Assembly (NCBI RefSeq): GCF_052324685.1
Contig: NW_027506910.1
Coordinates: forward strand, 321,660 to 385,659
Direction of reading: 5' to 3'
Length of the DNA: 64,000 nt
Source of the DNA: Brachyhypopomus gauderio
Taxonomy: Eukaryota > Chordata > Actinopteri > Gymnotiformes > Hypopomidae
This document shows positions 1-50,060 of this stretch, piece after piece (the first letter of the stretch is position 1; each line of letters starts with the position of its first letter). The translations under genes and the position numbers were made by a program. The notes beneath the pieces are model-generated. The model did not search any database. It saw only the letters and a list, made by a program, of their open reading frames with translations, and was not told the DNA's origin.

Positions 1-268
1 TGCTGTTGTACTGTTATACTGTTATATTATTATACTGTTGTGCTGTTGTACTGTTATATTGTTATATTATTATACTGTTGTTCTGTTGTACTGTTATACT
101 GTTATATTATTATACTGTTGTGCTGTTGTACTGTTATACTGTTATATTATTATACTGTTGTGCTGTTGTACTGTTATACTGTTATATTGTTGTACTGTTG
201 TACTGTAATGCTGTTATACTGTTATACAGTTATACTGTTATACTGTTGAACTGTTACACTGTTGTACT
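1..268. repeat. Minisatellite of ~10 bp TGTTATACTG-like units, cut by window edge
   Basis: Units built on ctgttatact / ctgttgtact / ttattatact repeat from the first base, with a higher-order period of roughly 55-60 bp in the first 180 bases. Two forward frames stay open across it only because the repeat lacks stops; no coding function is supported. The array probably continues upstream of the window. Confidence 0.9.
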
Positions 269-1395
269 GTTACTGTTTTGCAACATCTACCAGAGGAAAT
301 GACATATTGTTTCAGTGTATACTAAGTGCATGGGGGAATGACAACAGACCTAAGATGAGTCATGAAGTTTGAAATAATCCTGCATTGGCAAGATGGTTTA
401 GAAATGCATCTACAATTACTTCACACATCACTTACGTCATGATTATATACAGAGATGTGAACAGATGTAGATTTAATGTAGTTTAACATCTTAATGCTAA
501 GTAACTACTGTGAGTTCTATGCTTAGTCGGTTAGGACAGGCACAGAGTCAGCAGTCAGGAAAGGGAGTCTGGACACGTAAGATCCTCAGACCTGAGAAAA
601 TCTTCATTAGTCCTCATCATATTGTCTGTTATTCTAACTCCCCATTCTCCAGTTTCCTCGCTGTTTCTGAACAATTACCTATGAGACTCTGTACGTCTGT
701 TGACTCCATCCATTCTATAATCTAATACCAAACACCAGCCACCATCACTACCTGCAGACAGGATAGATAGATGCCTACAACCCTATAACAGGCACTCTGA
801 AGCCAACAGGAGCACTCACAGTAGGTTCAGTTCCAGGTACCAGAAGACATACCATGGCATGCCCATGCAGAGAACCTATCCTACAAAGAATAATTTGTTT
901 GGGCCAGTGTTTCTCAACCCAGTCCTCGTTCAACATTTTTGCTCTAACCTAAAGCTGTGGGTCCTGAGGAAGTAAATGAAGTCAAGTACCCCATAATGTC
1001 ACTCTTGACTACTGTAACTAGGCAATGAGAGTGGAACTAGCAGACCACGACGGCACACATCTGATAATCCTGTTCCTCACCCCCTATAAGGAACTACTCC
1101 AGTCCATTTGTTTTGTATGTTAAATACTTCATGAAGTTGTTCTGTTTGATGTCCCCTTTCCCTGTGTTTGAGTTAAACAAGGATATGTGATCTTAACACC
1201 GACATATCTTGACATATTGTATTTTTTATTTAACTCAAATCAGCCTCTGACCCCACAGATGTGTCTACATGTTTGCTGCTGAGTGCATGGTATGATGGCC
1301 CTTGTATTGTTTGTATATTTGTATACTATATATTTGTAAATTATATACTGTAATTTATTTACGGATCAATAAAGTGTTATCTTATTTTTTCAATT
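269..1395. other. Gene-free stretch, nothing recognised
   Basis: AT-rich unique-looking sequence. It has no ORF with a recognisable domain and no convincing exon. An AATAAA at about 1370 inside AT-rich sequence could be the end of an upstream 3' UTR, but no coding sequence supports that. Confidence 0.4.
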
Positions 1396-1566
1396 TACAC
1401 TTTGGCAGATACTCATATCCAGAACTTACAATTTTTCAATCATGCTACATATTTGGGCAGGTGAAGTGTTTTGCCCAAGGATCATTGGTATAGCACTTTC
1501 CTGGGTGGGAGTTGAACCCCAGTCTCCTACAGGAGAGGCAGTGTTGGTACCACTGGTGTTTTATAA
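1396..1566 (-). mobile_element. tRNA-headed teleost SINE, minus strand
   Basis: Read on the minus strand it opens with a tRNA-like head: an A-box-like tggtaccaac and a B-box-like ggggttcaactccc near 1510-1560. It closes with a tail of the common fish type, gtaagttctggatatgag...ctgccaaa, near 1400-1435. The same head or tail design recurs at 2368, 19419 and 21254. Family name not assigned. Confidence 0.65.
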
Positions 1567-2143
1567 GGTCTCTTAAACAACACCAGTACTGGGGTCTAAT
1601 CTGTTCTTAATTGACACAGATCCTCTATCGGTTCTGTAACCCGATCCTGCAAATATTCCAAAGAGTTATAAAAGGCCCAGGACTGTGAGTCCCTCACCCG
1701 TGTAATCAAAATCTCTAAGGTATGCAAAGGAAACAGTGCGTCAGTGCTAGACCTGACCAGAGAGAGACGGAGGAAGAGAAAGCAGGAGAGAACAGACGGG
1801 ATTATTGTTTTCTAACCCAGTCCTGTAAAAGGCAAGATGCCTGATACAGCACGTGAGTTTGACAGGACACCAGACAGCGAGAGACAGGATGGTAAAGGCA
1901 CTGACTGTTGAACTGAGTAAGTAAAGACCAGATGCCCCGCCTCCTCCTTCTATGATGCAGCATTGAATATTACATTTTTTCAACATTTATGTGAATAATG
2001 AATGAAAAGCATGAAAGCCTAAAACCCACTATTGTTATGAGTAGATAGTAAAGAAAAAAGAAAGTCTCAGGAAGGAATTGTGGGCAATTAATTACACGGC
2101 ATCCTTTAACTTGAGCCAAATTTTATTTTACTTCAAATTAGAA

Positions 2144-2166
2144 CACACACACACACACACACACAC
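2144..2166. repeat. (CA)n microsatellite
   Basis: Short pure CA tract in otherwise gene-free sequence. Confidence 0.9.
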
Positions 2167-2367
2167 CCCATAGCCATCTCCAAAATGCTTGGCTTTGGTC
2201 CCTTGTTTTAGTTGCATAGTTCAAAACTCAGCAGTCTGGAGCAAGCGGACCCAGGGGAGTCAGCGTATTCCCACATCCTCCTAAGTTACATTGCCACTTT
2301 TTTGTCAATTGGGATTTTCACCCCAATCAGCATTTGTCCACTGCATTTACCCATCTGTGCAGTTAGA

Positions 2368-2561
2368 ACACACACTAGTGATTACTAGGGGGCTGTGGTG
2401 CACACATGCCCAGAGCGGTGGGCAGCCCTAGCCCGGTGCTCGGGGAGCAGTTGGGGTTAGGTGCCTTGCTCAAGGGCACCTCAGTCATGGCCTCAGGCCT
2501 GGGAATCGAACCCACAACCTTCTGGTCACAAGACCAGTTCCCTAATCACCAGACCATGCCT
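2368..2561 (-). mobile_element. tRNA-headed SINE, minus strand
   Basis: The right end, read on the minus strand, begins atggtctggtgattaggg and contains gggttcgattccc, a good RNA polymerase III B box, about 40 bases in. The internal part matches the + strand SINE copy at 19419 (tggtctggtggttag head, cccccttgtggtcactag body in the other orientation). It is an old, diverged copy. Confidence 0.75.
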
Positions 2562-3017
2562 TCACTTCACTACAGCAGACTCTCTATGAGCCAGAACCCA
2601 AGGATTTACAGAAGCACTGTGGAGGGAGTCGTTGAGCTCTGGGTGTCTGACTCCATATATATATACAAACACACACACACACACACACATACATATATAC
2701 AGACACGCAAACACTCATAAATACAGGAAATATACAAGTCAACATGCATTTGGATTTTGCCTTAAAGTATGAAATATGGAGGAATGTGAAGAGTTCACAT
2801 TGTGGAGGGGGAATAAGAGACAGAACAGAGAGAACAGAGAGAGAAAAAGGAGACAAAAGTGAGACATAAACTGAAAGGAGACTCGAAGATGGATAGAACA
2901 GACAGATGAAAGTTGGCCCTGCTGAAACTCTGTATCACAGAGAACAATGCTAGCTTTTGTCATGTAATCAGGTTCCCATAGGAAAGATAGGAGAGGAGGA
3001 GAAGTCAATTTGTGCAT

Positions 3018-3039
3018 GTGTGTGTGTTTGTGTGTGTGC

Positions 3040-3111
<72 letters not shown>
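3018..3111. repeat. (GT)n microsatellite
   Basis: About 90 bases of GT, nearly pure from 3041. Open frames of alternating Cys-Val or Thr-His across it are repeat artefacts. Confidence 0.95.
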
Positions 3112-3113
<2 letters not shown>

Positions 3114-3386
3114 CCACGTTGCCTATATGTTGTAGTACTACTGATGTGCATATCTTGGTGGTATTTTGTGTATTCCAACTGAGTGTGTGTCTGTCACATG
3201 GGTTTGTATATGCTGTTGTGAATGACATAGGCACCATGCATCACTGTGTGTTGCTGTGTGCAGAGGTGCATGGTTGCTTTGCACTTTGCTGTTATGTCTC
3301 AGCAAAATCTGGTGGTTTTTAGGTTTCGCTACATGGTCCTTTCCGAACCTTCAAACGTTAGGAGTCGAATTTATACAGAACCATAG

Positions 3387-3760
3387 AATAGTAAAGTAAA
3401 GTAAAAGTAAAGTAAAATACATTTATATAGCACTTTTCACAGGCACAAGCCACAAAGTGCTTTACAACGGAAAATAAAATAAAATAAATCAAAGACACAA
3501 AAACACACTATAAAACAGAAATAAAATACAGTGTACAAGGTCAACGGCTGCAACCTCCACCACTAACTAAACGCCTGCGTAAAAAGGAAAGTCTTTAGCT
3601 GTTTTTTAAAAGTATCTACAGTGTTAGCTGATCTTAAATGTGGAGGAAGTGTGTTCCACAGTTTTGGAGCAACCACCTTAAATGCTCGGTCTCCACGAGT
3701 CTTTAGACATGAGCGTGGCACAGACAGTAAACTCAGGTTGTTTACAAGGTTTGAATACAA
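3387..3760 (-). mobile_element. 5'-truncated L2-type LINE, C-terminal end only
   Basis: The minus strand encodes about 65 residues (3760 down to 3563) ending in the typical C-terminus of L2-like reverse transcriptases: GDRAFKVVAPKLWNTLP, then a K-rich FKKQLKTFLF. The 3' UTR ends in agtgctatataaatg followed by (ACTTT)n-like tail repeats near 3390-3420, as L2 elements do. Everything upstream of the C-terminus is missing, so the copy is dead. Confidence 0.85.
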
Positions 3761-3964
3761 GGCTCTTCATCTGCAAAATGCATTTGAATAACAAGACAGC
3801 AAAAAGCAGACAGGTCCTGACTCTCAGCATAACTGCATTCTTTCTAGTTGTTAAAATAACCTGTTATGTAGTTTAAGGACAAATAAGCTAATTACATTGA
3901 CTTGGATATTCATTGACAGCTGTGTAGCTGTCAGGATCACTACAGATCAGACACTGGGCTTATC

Positions 3965-4062
3965 TCTAGTTTACTCTACTTAAGTTTACTCTACTTAAGT
4001 TTACTCTACTGTAGTTTACTCTACTTAAGTTTACTCTACTCTAGTTTACTCTACTTAAGCCC
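3965..4062. repeat. Short tandem repeat, ~15-16 bp unit, six copies
   Basis: Six slightly variable copies of tttactctacttaag. No gene context. Confidence 0.9.
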
Positions 4063-5873
4063 ACACTATCCCGTTTAAGAGCTCCGAGTTGGCATACCAT
4101 GCTAACCAACTCAGTGAGGTTAAAGGTCATGACCTTGCATGCAGCATGTCTTCCTTGCTTGAACTTCCCCTGTAATTGTGCTTTGCTTTCACGTCTTAGC
4201 CCTCGGATGGCTGAGCCTCACCTAGACCGTTCCTTTCTGAGTTCTTCAATTAACCTCGTGTGAACTCAAGGTAAACTAGCCAAGACAGGCTTCGGCGAGG
4301 ACGCGCTGAGATGGGACCCAGAGGAACGCACAGACCTCCATCCATTGTTTAGGCAAAAGCAACTTTCAGCAGAATAGCACCATCCAAACCCCACTGTGAG
4401 GCATTATGAAACATCTCTGGCAGTAACCTATGTGTGTGTTCGGCCATGTGTGTGGTTTAATTTTACCCCCTATAGACTCTAGCTCTGGCGTTAACGTGAG
4501 TAACCAAATCAGTTTTCAGATAACACCAATCTACTGTTTTAATTTACATAATCGCAGGGTTGGACCTCCACCAGAAAATCCTTTTTGCTGTGGTCTGCTG
4601 GAACAACGATGTGCAATATGATCGGAGCCAGCAAGCTTCTAGTCAGGGAAAACAGTGCTCTGCAATGAAGACCCGCAGACCTGCTGAGCAGACCATCTCG
4701 CAATAGAGGCGTGCAGGCGAGTCCAGAACCCCTAAACTGCGTTGGCTGTGTTCTCAAATAAACAGTACTTTGTTCTGAAAGGGGTGAATATTAAAATATG
4801 ACAACAGTCGAAACAGATGAAGTAATCGTTATTTTATTGTACCGTGACAGTTATAGCAACACTAACGACCCATACAAAAGCAAAAAAGAGAGAATGTTTC
4901 ATTATAGTGGCCTAGTCAAATGTAAGTGGGAGATTAGATGTAAAAACGAACTGGTTAGACTGATTTGTATATTAGACTGTCGTGGCAGATGCACGCATCA
5001 CATGCCGTGAAGGTTGACTTCGTTCGCCTCAATCAACACTCGTTGATTTCCTGGGCTTTTCACAATATGACAGTTGACCGAAAGGTTAATCTTGGATAAA
5101 TACATTAACAGTGGCACACTTGTGGGGCAAGACGTTTCACGGAGCCCATTTCTGTACATCCTCTGTATGATACTTTGCTATGATAACAGGTCTTCCTGTC
5201 CAGGCGTGAGAGAGCCGGGCTGAGATGACAACTGAAAAGAAGGAAAGAAAAGAAAAGAGAAAAGGAAACAGTTCATCCTCTTAAATCGGGAAGGTCACGA
5301 CGATTCTTCTCCCTACAAATCTGCCGCTTCACGAGAAGGTACAAAAGTGCGCTGGGAGACCCTGCCTGGTCCATCGGTACCACTCAGTCTCTTGGTCAGA
5401 GTAATCCGGCGTGTGCGGGGAGGAGGAGGAGGAGGAGGGGGAGGGGGAGGAAGAGGAAGCGGTTGAGCTCAGCATGTTCAACAGCGGGCGTGCAGGAGCG
5501 CCCCGAGGAGGAGGAGGGGGAGGAAGAGGCTGAGCTCGCTGGGGAGCGCGCTGGCTCCCGCCCCGGATGACCCAGTGCTGTTGGTACTCGAGTTTGAAGA
5601 GGCCTGTTTAAAACAGATGGCAAATATATCAACGTGGAGACAAAATAAGTGAACGAATGAGCTGAAGATGTAAATTTAAATATACATGTAAAATGTGACT
5701 AAATGAGTGCGCCTGAATGTAAGACCCTGTCATAAAGAGAAGTTGACAGATGAAGACCGTAGGAAACAATGGAAAGGAAGTAGGGTAACAGTAAAAAAAC
5801 ACTAAATGTGTTGCGGGAGCAGATGTAAACTACACCAGTAACTACACCTTTAACTACACCAGTAACTACACCC
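4063..5873. other. Gene-free stretch with a GC/GGA-rich patch
   Basis: No exon recognised. A purine-rich, CpG-containing patch at about 5400-5560 (ggaggaggagg runs) could be regulatory, but no transcript evidence is visible. From 5820 to the MITE at 5874 there are several copies of an actacacc-type short repeat. Confidence 0.4.
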
Positions 5874-6149
5874 CAGGGCCGGCGCCACGGGGGGGCGAAT
5901 GGGGGCGTCGCCCCCTCAGGCGAGGTGTCCCGCCCCCTCAATGTAAAAAATAAGACCCATTTATTTTACAACAATCGCTACATGGTGCCCCCTCGGCCGC
6001 TCGACAATCGTTACACGCAAACCCCCCCCCTCCCCCCGCTCAACAACCTACGTTCGCCACGCCCCCCCCCCCCCCGCTCAACAACTTACGTTCGCCCCCC
6101 CGAAATTTTCTGACGCCCCCTCACTGTATATGTTCTGGCGCCGGCCCTG
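5874..6149. mobile_element. hAT-type MITE, 276 bp, with 8 bp target-site duplication
   Basis: Perfect 14 bp terminal inverted repeats CAGGGCCGGCGCCA ... TGGCGCCGGCCCTG. It is flanked on both sides by the 8 bp direct repeat ctacaccc (5866-5873 and 6150-6157), the duplication length of hAT transposases. The inside is C-rich and non-coding. The local sequence already contains actacacc repeats, which weakens the duplication argument slightly, but a second copy at 43659-43914 has its own 8 bp duplication. Confidence 0.9.
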
Positions 6150-6568
6150 CTACACCCTTAACTACACCCTTAACTACACCCTGAAACATTCCCTGCTCCC
6201 TGCGCTCGCGGGCAGAAGGTTTTTTGAACTACACGTTCACACTGCTTAATAATCACCTACGCGGACGTTACATTTGCCAACATCACAGACGACAGGTCCG
6301 TTAGTTATTCAATAACTAAAGTAGTTTATACAGTCAAATACCACGTTTCCTATGTTATTCATTAGCCTATGTTAGCTGTTATAATGGAGAAATACACCAG
6401 GCAAGTCTACACACGCCAGAGTTTGAGCGATGCCCATCAACTTCAGCACACTCATAATTATTCTCTACCGCAGAGGATAGAAGAGAATAAACGTTGCATA
6501 AACATTTTTTGATGTAGCCCACCAGCCTAAAAATAGCAAAAGTATATTTTACCTTTAGCTACTACTAG

Positions 6569-7960
<1,392 letters not shown>

Positions 7961-8256
7961 GCGCAAGTTTATTTAGTTCATACGGTAAAACCAAACACGC
8001 ACAACTACAGCGCAACAGCGCAACAGCGCCCTCTGGTGTTCCCTTTAAAACACGAAACACGTTTCGGTATTTATTTTCTCCTTTCGCGGCACCCGTACAT
8101 GTCCGTCGCTAGAATCATTCCGGAAGAAACAGTAGAGTTGTAAGAACCGGAGGAGGTCGTAGGCAGTAGTTGGGCTACTTGTGCGGGTGGTCCAGTCCAA
8201 TATATTTATATAATTTACAAACCGAAGCCTTGGGAAGACAGTACCCGGGTCTCCAC
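7961..8256 (+). promoter_or_regulatory. Probable iars2 promoter and 5' UTR
   Basis: Sequence immediately upstream of the iars2 start, richer in CpG than the DNA to its left. No TATA box at a sensible spacing is obvious. An in-frame upstream ATG lies at 8170. The extent is an inference from position only. Confidence 0.35.
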
Positions 8257-21618
<13,362 letters not shown>

Positions 21619-22033
21619 ACGCCCGACGGCCCCATAGTGACCGCAAACCTACAGCTCCGCCTACTTTGGTCATGGCAGCCAATCAAGTCATTGGAATCTT
21701 CCCTTACATGTTTTTGGGCTGTAATGTTTTACGTTTAGGAGATCCTGAAGTTGAGTTGTGATACTGAGTCCAGCATAGAGATGACTGCCCATCAGTGATG
21801 TCTGATTAGTAAGTGATCATCAGAGCTGGAATTGACACAATGTGTGTGTTTGTGAAAGTGAGTCTACGTCACCTTAAGGGGACACAAGCGTGTGTATATA
21901 TGTATATAAGGAAGAACGGTGAAGATTATTTTACTCTGGATCCTGGTTCAACAGAGCTGTGCGGTGTTCACCTGCAGAAAGACTTTGTACTGTACACTGT
22001 ACTCCTGCTTTTCCGTGTATACAATCCCAATTT

Positions 22034-22039
22034 AATAAA
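22034..22039 (+). terminator. iars2 polyadenylation signal AATAAA
   Basis: Canonical AATAAA 416 bases after the iars2 stop codon; the first good hexamer in this 3' UTR. Cleavage would fall near 22055-22065. Confidence 0.7.
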
Positions 22040-22831
22040 AGCCCCAGCCACGGTACACATTTAAACGTTCATGATCAGCTAACGTTTAAAGATGAATCCT
22101 TATCATGATCCTTGTTTAGATATTACTCTAATGAAAAGTTTGAAACTGAAGAAATTTTTCTGAAGAAAAATTCAGCTACATTTGCAAATCTCTAAGCCTT
22201 TATTTGTTAAGTGGGAGGTATTGTTATATATATATATATATATATATGTACATATATGAGCTCATAATGTTAACAGCACACTCAAAGCAAAGGCCCGATT
22301 AGCTATTTACTCAGGTGTGTGTGTGAGACACGGTCCTGTCCTCAGTCAGAGCTTTGAGAGTGCAATACAAAACACAAAGGCAGAAACAATTCATTACATT
22401 TTTTATGATACAGACACTGTTCCTCTGACAGAGAGCAAGCTGAAAGAGAGGAGAGGAGAGGAGAGGGGAGGAGAAGGGAGAAGAGGGGAGAGGAGAGGAG
22501 AGGGGAGGAGAGGAGAAGGGAGGAGAGGGGAGAAGAGGGGAGGAGAGGGGAGAGGAGAGGAGAAGGGAGAAGAGGGGAGGAGAGGAGAAGGGAGGAGAGG
22601 GGACCCTGCTAACACTGCTATTCCCCAGTGTCAAATGGCACCTGAGAACTAATTCCCTCTCAGCACCCCAGACTCCCGTCACGAGAACCGAGCCCAAACC
22701 CTCACAGGAACACGTACGATTGAGAAGTCTGACCTGACCCAGTCTGTGTGACCATTCCGTATTCATAACACTGTATGAGACACAGTACTGCACAGTGGTA
22801 GCAGCATGGAGCAGTTTCATAAGGCCTCACT
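22040..22831. other. Convergent intergenic gap between iars2 and rab3gap2
   Basis: Holds a short (AT)n run (22224-22247) and, at 22437-22602, a purine-only gagaggggagga minisatellite. No gene seen. Confidence 0.7.
22437..22602. repeat. Purine-only (GAGAGGGGAGGA)n minisatellite
   Basis: All-purine on the plus strand for about 165 bases, with G runs. It has H-DNA or G-rich potential and lies between two convergent polyadenylation signals. Confidence 0.93.
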
Positions 22832-22837
22832 TTTATT
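22832..22837 (-). terminator. rab3gap2 polyadenylation signal (AATAAA on minus)
   Basis: TTTATT on the plus strand, 475 bases beyond the rab3gap2 stop codon; the best candidate end of its 3' UTR. Confidence 0.6.
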
Positions 22838-23311
22838 TCCTTTTTGATGTCCCTTAATTTGCTGTCATTGATTAGCAGAGAAAAACCATCCCTCTCCCTC
22901 TCTCTCTCTCTCTCCCCCTCTCTCTCTCTCTCTCTCCTCCTTTTGAACCAGACAAAGGCTATTGGATTTAGATTATAAATGTTGACAGCGTCTATGTGTA
23001 TGAGCACTTGTGAGACTGCACTAAAACATTTCTATCCTACACTCCCCCTCCGTGGGTGTCTCCCTAGTTTCTGGGTCACCGTCAGACACACATAATGGTT
23101 CATGTTAATGATTAATGCTGCTGATTGCCTTAAAAGAACGTAAGGAGAAGGTAAACACAGAGGGGGGTGCGGGACACACGAACATACACCAGTCCTGTAG
23201 GACATGTGCTTAGGAAGTGGCCACTCTTGCACTATGCGTCTTTTCACTCGGCGTCCCCCAACTGTCCCTGGTTGCTACACGTATCCAGGGCCATGCCCCG
23301 CCCCCTCCAGA

Positions 23312-47683
<24,372 letters not shown>

Positions 47684-48558
47684 CCTGGTGAGGGCTCGAG
47701 CTCGCGGGGCTCGCGCTGCTGTCCGGCTCGCTCGCGCAGCTAGCCTGTGTGCTATGCGGACAAACCGCAGCCCTAGTCGGGCATTAACGCTCAAGACCAG
47801 GCGAAGTGCGTCGCCCCCCGGTTACAAAGTCTCATCGACGAAAGGGCCGCGCGGCCTTATCGACTGTATTTGTGAAAATTTCGTTAGATAAAATAATATT
47901 TGTAGCTAAGGGGGGGGAGATCTGACAGATGTGGTCCGATCTTTACTTCAGCTGTTTTGGGTGACACATCCTCAGCCCGTAAAGACGACGCGATAGGTGG
48001 CGAGTTTTGCGGCGGTTGCCGTTTCATTTGTCACAGCGCCCCCTCGCGTCTCGGAGGACTATGCGCGTTATTATTTTTTTCTTACATCATAATCAATGTG
48101 CGACTTATGACTTTATTATTTATTAACGGCAGCGTGTGCAGCCGAACACATTCACGGTTATACGGGGTTTAAAACGACTTCAAACGTTTGTTTGGAAAGA
48201 TCCCATCGAAAGGACGAAAACTAACATTTTGGGAACTGTTTAAAAATAAATAAGAGGCCTGTTTTCACTGGTGTCTCGGAAGAAAACATTAAAGAAACTC
48301 CACCGGTAAAATCTCTCTCTCTGGGTATAGTTAGGATGTTTACTGTAACATTATCACTACTAACTTTATCCTGGTAAAATATAACCATGGCAGCTAGATA
48401 GGGAATAGTAGTAAAATGGGGTAAAATAGTAAAATGCACAAGGTAAGTAGGGGTTTAGCAGGTCATTTTACCTCCACATTATGTCAAACATATGAAAACC
48501 TTTTTTGTTGTTGCTAAAATGACCTGCTGTATATTCCACTAAGGAATTCCAACATACG
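47684..48558. promoter_or_regulatory. Head-to-head interval between rab3gap2 and SAYSD1-like gene
   Basis: 875 bases separate the two divergent start codons. CpG-rich on the rab3gap2 side (47690-48060), AT-rich on the other. A shared bidirectional promoter is inferred from geometry only. A 14 bp inverted repeat (48457-48470 / 48515-48528) lies just before the plus-strand start. Confidence 0.45.
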
Positions 48559-49318
48559 ATGGAAACGTATTCAGTATTGAGACCAGTTTTAAAGAAGCGC
48601 GACCCCCAGGACATTTTAGACAGCCAGGATGATGGACGGTCACAAACTCCTCAGCGCCACCTAGCTGCAGATCAACGGGTAAGACAAAGACATGTTTCAT
48701 AATATGAGACCAACACGATTGAAAAGCTTTGAGTTTTCTTAGATAGCATACGAGAAACACTCAGAAGACAGGTGGGAGGTGTTGACGATGGTTATAATAA
48801 TTTTCAATACACTATTTGATTTTTTTGTTTGTTTTTTAAACTATGCAACAATCTCATTTAATAGCCATCTCAGTTATATAGTGTGGGTTGGATACGTTTT
48901 GCTAGAATAACTAGCGTCAAGTCCATCTAAACTTTGTCTTAAATTCCTGACTTGTGTGTGCGTTTCCCAGATGGGTGCTGTGGAGATGTTCTGGACTGCC
49001 GTTGCCAGGCTGGTGACCTGGCTAAGCCAAAGTGCTTTGGGCTCCTGTCTGAACCTCAGAGTGACTTCACTGTGGCAGAGTGATGCAGCGACCTGGCTAC
49101 AGGGTCTGCCCTGCTATGCCACCCTGCTCCTCCAGGGGGCGCTCTGGCTGCTGCTTGGCTGGTTTTTCTCTGACCTGTACCTGGGCCTGCCCTGCTTTCT
49201 CCTCGCGCTGATCTACTGGCTCTTCAACGGACCCGTGAGGAGGGCCGTGAGCCAAGCTTGGGGTTGCTGGAGAGAGCTCTTCAGTGCCGGGTCTCCAGGG
49301 GTCAGTGAGGGGGAGTAG
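48559..49318 (+). CDS. Two-exon small membrane protein, SAYSD1-like hairpin (155 aa)
   Basis: Exons 48559-48678 and 48971-49318, joined in phase 0 with good splice sites (CGG|GTAAGA, TTTCCCAG). The N-terminus METYSVLRPVLKKRDPQDIL is polar. Two closely spaced hydrophobic segments follow (about residues 89-103 and 106-121), reading LLLQGALWLLLGWFF then DLYLGLPCFLLALIYWLFNG. By memory this resembles the membrane part of SAYSD1 (a LWL...GL.YF.LSL.YW pattern), but the SAYSVFN heptapeptide after it is absent. Function unknown; ER membrane residence is a guess. Polyadenylation signal follows at 49382. Confidence 0.65.
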
Positions 49319-49381
49319 GGGGCAGCTTGGGAGTGCTGAGATGCAGGAGAAACAGGTCCTCACAGGAGCTGAAGGTCCCTG

Positions 49382-49387
49382 AATAAA
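49382..49387 (+). terminator. Polyadenylation signal AATAAA of SAYSD1-like gene
   Basis: Canonical hexamer 64 bases after the TAG at 49316-49318, which gives a very short 3' UTR. Confidence 0.7.
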
Positions 49388-50054
49388 GCAACCAACCTTA
49401 AGGACAAACGTCTGCTGTTAGCACATGGTATACTACACCCGCCACAATCTGAAAATAAATACATAAAAATGTAATGACACACATTGTGCGCCAGGGGGAG
49501 ACAACACCACGTTTTATCGACTGCCAGCAATTGTTTTTGCTCTGCTGAAAAACCAGCGTGGGACGGAAAGCTGCGACACAAACACTCTAGCACCACGGTG
49601 TCGAGTAGAATTCACCTTCTTCTCACAACCCTAAATTTAACCTCATGAAAGCAACACCTAAAAGGTGGAGCTTTCACTGACCTCCGTGTTATAATGAATT
49701 CAGACAAGCAGGTGAAAGCAACAGTTTCTTCACACTCGTGCACACGTGCTTGTGAGAAGATAGATCTAAACTCTGATTAAAAAAGAACTGCTGACCTTTA
49801 AACTGCTAAAAGCATAGGATCTCCTGCACCTAGTATAACAGTAAACTGCATACATGTTCCAACCAGTGACGGTGGTTCCAACAGACATGTTTCACGCAAC
49901 CATATCTACACATTACATCTATCAGTCTGGTCTTTATTTAGATATGTACTAGTGTGTTGGGTCCGAGCCAGAACCTTGTCAGCTCTGAAGAGGTAATCCA
50001 CAAGGCTTGATCAGCAAAACAAACACCAATACACACAGGATGCATTTTCTCCCA
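49388..50054. other. Convergent gap between SAYSD1-like gene and ppp1cb 3' UTR
   Basis: No exon, repeat array or element recognised. Confidence 0.5.
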
Positions 50055-50060
50055 TTTATT
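50055..50060 (-). terminator. Candidate ppp1cb polyadenylation signal (AATAAA on minus)
   Basis: TTTATT on the plus strand about 1.77 kb beyond the stop codon; a long 3' UTR is usual for PPP1CB. Nearer signals may also be used. Confidence 0.45.

Noticed and set aside
6150-6190. Interstitial telomeric repeat (ccctta-like)
   Set aside because: The unit is taactacaccc, not the vertebrate TTAGGG/CCCTAA.
8170-8256. Upstream in-frame start for iars2 adding 29 residues
   Set aside because: The added segment lacks presequence character and would precede a good Arg-rich presequence starting at 8257; kept only as an alternative.
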